From contig DAOVZQ010000208.1 of NCBI GenBank assembly GCA_030635025.1, positions 1 to 5,622 of the forward strand: 5,622 nt of DNA, read 5' to 3'. Below the pieces are notes generated by a model. It saw only the letters and a list, made by a program, of their open reading frames with translations, was not told the DNA's origin and did no database searches. The DNA is from a bacterium. Its GTDB lineage: Bacteria > Krumholzibacteriota > Krumholzibacteriia > LZORAL124-64-63. Below are positions 5,412-5,622 of the stretch, piece after piece. A program made the translations under genes and the position numbers. How positions within the stretch are numbered: position 1 is the stretch's first letter; every line of letters starts with the position of its first letter.

Positions 5412-5622
5412 AGATCATCATCATCACGTTGAGCATGGTGCTGCTGGCCGCGACCGCGTCCGCCAACATCGTCGACTTCGATTCCCTGATCCCCGGCACC
5501 GTCTACGGCACCCCCACCGGGTACGTCGCGGGCGACTTCGTCTTCAGCGAAGATCTCGCCGACTGCTACATCAACGACTTCTGGGTCGGCGGCTTACCCT
5601 TCTTCAACTTCATGCGCGTCGA
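5399..5622 (+). CDS. Secreted protein of unknown function, partial (C-terminus beyond window)
   Basis: The frame is open from ATG 5399 to the window end, 74 complete codons. A strong AGGAGG (5384-5389) lies 9 nt upstream and fixes the start. The N-terminus MKTAKIIIITLSMVLLAATA continues to SA at 21-22 and is a textbook signal peptide, with two lysines, a hydrophobic core at 6-18 and cleavage after ASA at 22. The mature protein begins NIVDFDSLIPGTVYGTPTGY and continues with GDFVFSEDL, a single Cys in the visible part, and FWVGGLPFFNFMRV. The DFDSL-PGT-YG pattern is like the first strands of beta-sandwich surface or extracellular-matrix proteins seen in several environmental phyla, some with C-terminal sorting tags; whether one is present here lies beyond the window. 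It is preceded by the 415-bp intergenic region with the palindromes, so it is probably independently transcribed. Confidence 0.8.
   Translation, partial: MKTAKIIIITLSMVLLAATASANIVDFDSLIPGTVYGTPTGYVAGDFVFSEDLADCYINDFWVGGLPFFNFMRV

Overview
This window comes from a GC-rich bacterium with a cell envelope that uses exported proteins. Three of the five proteins start with signal peptides and a fourth has a transmembrane segment. Good Shine-Dalgarno sequences precede the starts. The combination of an ECF sigma factor, a membrane TPR anti-sigma-like protein, a large TPR-CHAT protein and small secreted proteins is typical of little-cultured phyla with complex signalling (Planctomycetes, Myxococcota, Gemmatimonadota, Eisenbacteria/Krumholzibacteriota-like lineages). 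The sequence alone does not fix the phylum.

Layout. On the minus strand, reading right to left: an ECF sigma factor (1221-1856); an overlapping anti-sigma-like protein with one transmembrane segment and extracytoplasmic TPRs (443-1231); and, after an 87-bp gap with its own candidate promoter, the N-terminal part of a secreted protein with a lamin-tail-like domain (1-355, cut by the window edge). On the plus strand, divergent from the sigma gene across 115 bp, lies a 1003-residue exported TPR-CHAT protein (1972-4983) with the His-Cys dyad of the caspase-like CHAT family. After it comes a 415-bp, more AT-rich gap (4984-5398) with two near-identical 18-bp palindromes 110 bp apart. The window ends in the start of another secreted protein (5399-5622, cut by the edge).

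How they may work together (inference). The sigma factor and its anti-sigma-like partner are translationally coupled, and the CHAT protein is transcribed divergently from the same short control region. The anti-sigma-like protein is predicted to hold its TPR domain outside the cytoplasmic membrane, and the CHAT protein is predicted to be exported to the same side. A caspase-like protease acting on, or signalling through, the anti-sigma TPR domain to free the sigma factor is therefore a coherent hypothesis. It is loosely analogous to the known TPR-CHAT (Csx29)/Csx30/sigma-factor arrangement of type III-E CRISPR loci, but without any CRISPR component visible here.

The most striking anomaly is an in-frame TGA at codon 28 of the anti-sigma-like gene. 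Both flanks are in the same frame, and the start has a good ribosome binding site and overlaps the sigma stop. This is a nonsense mutation, a sequencing error or a recoding site.
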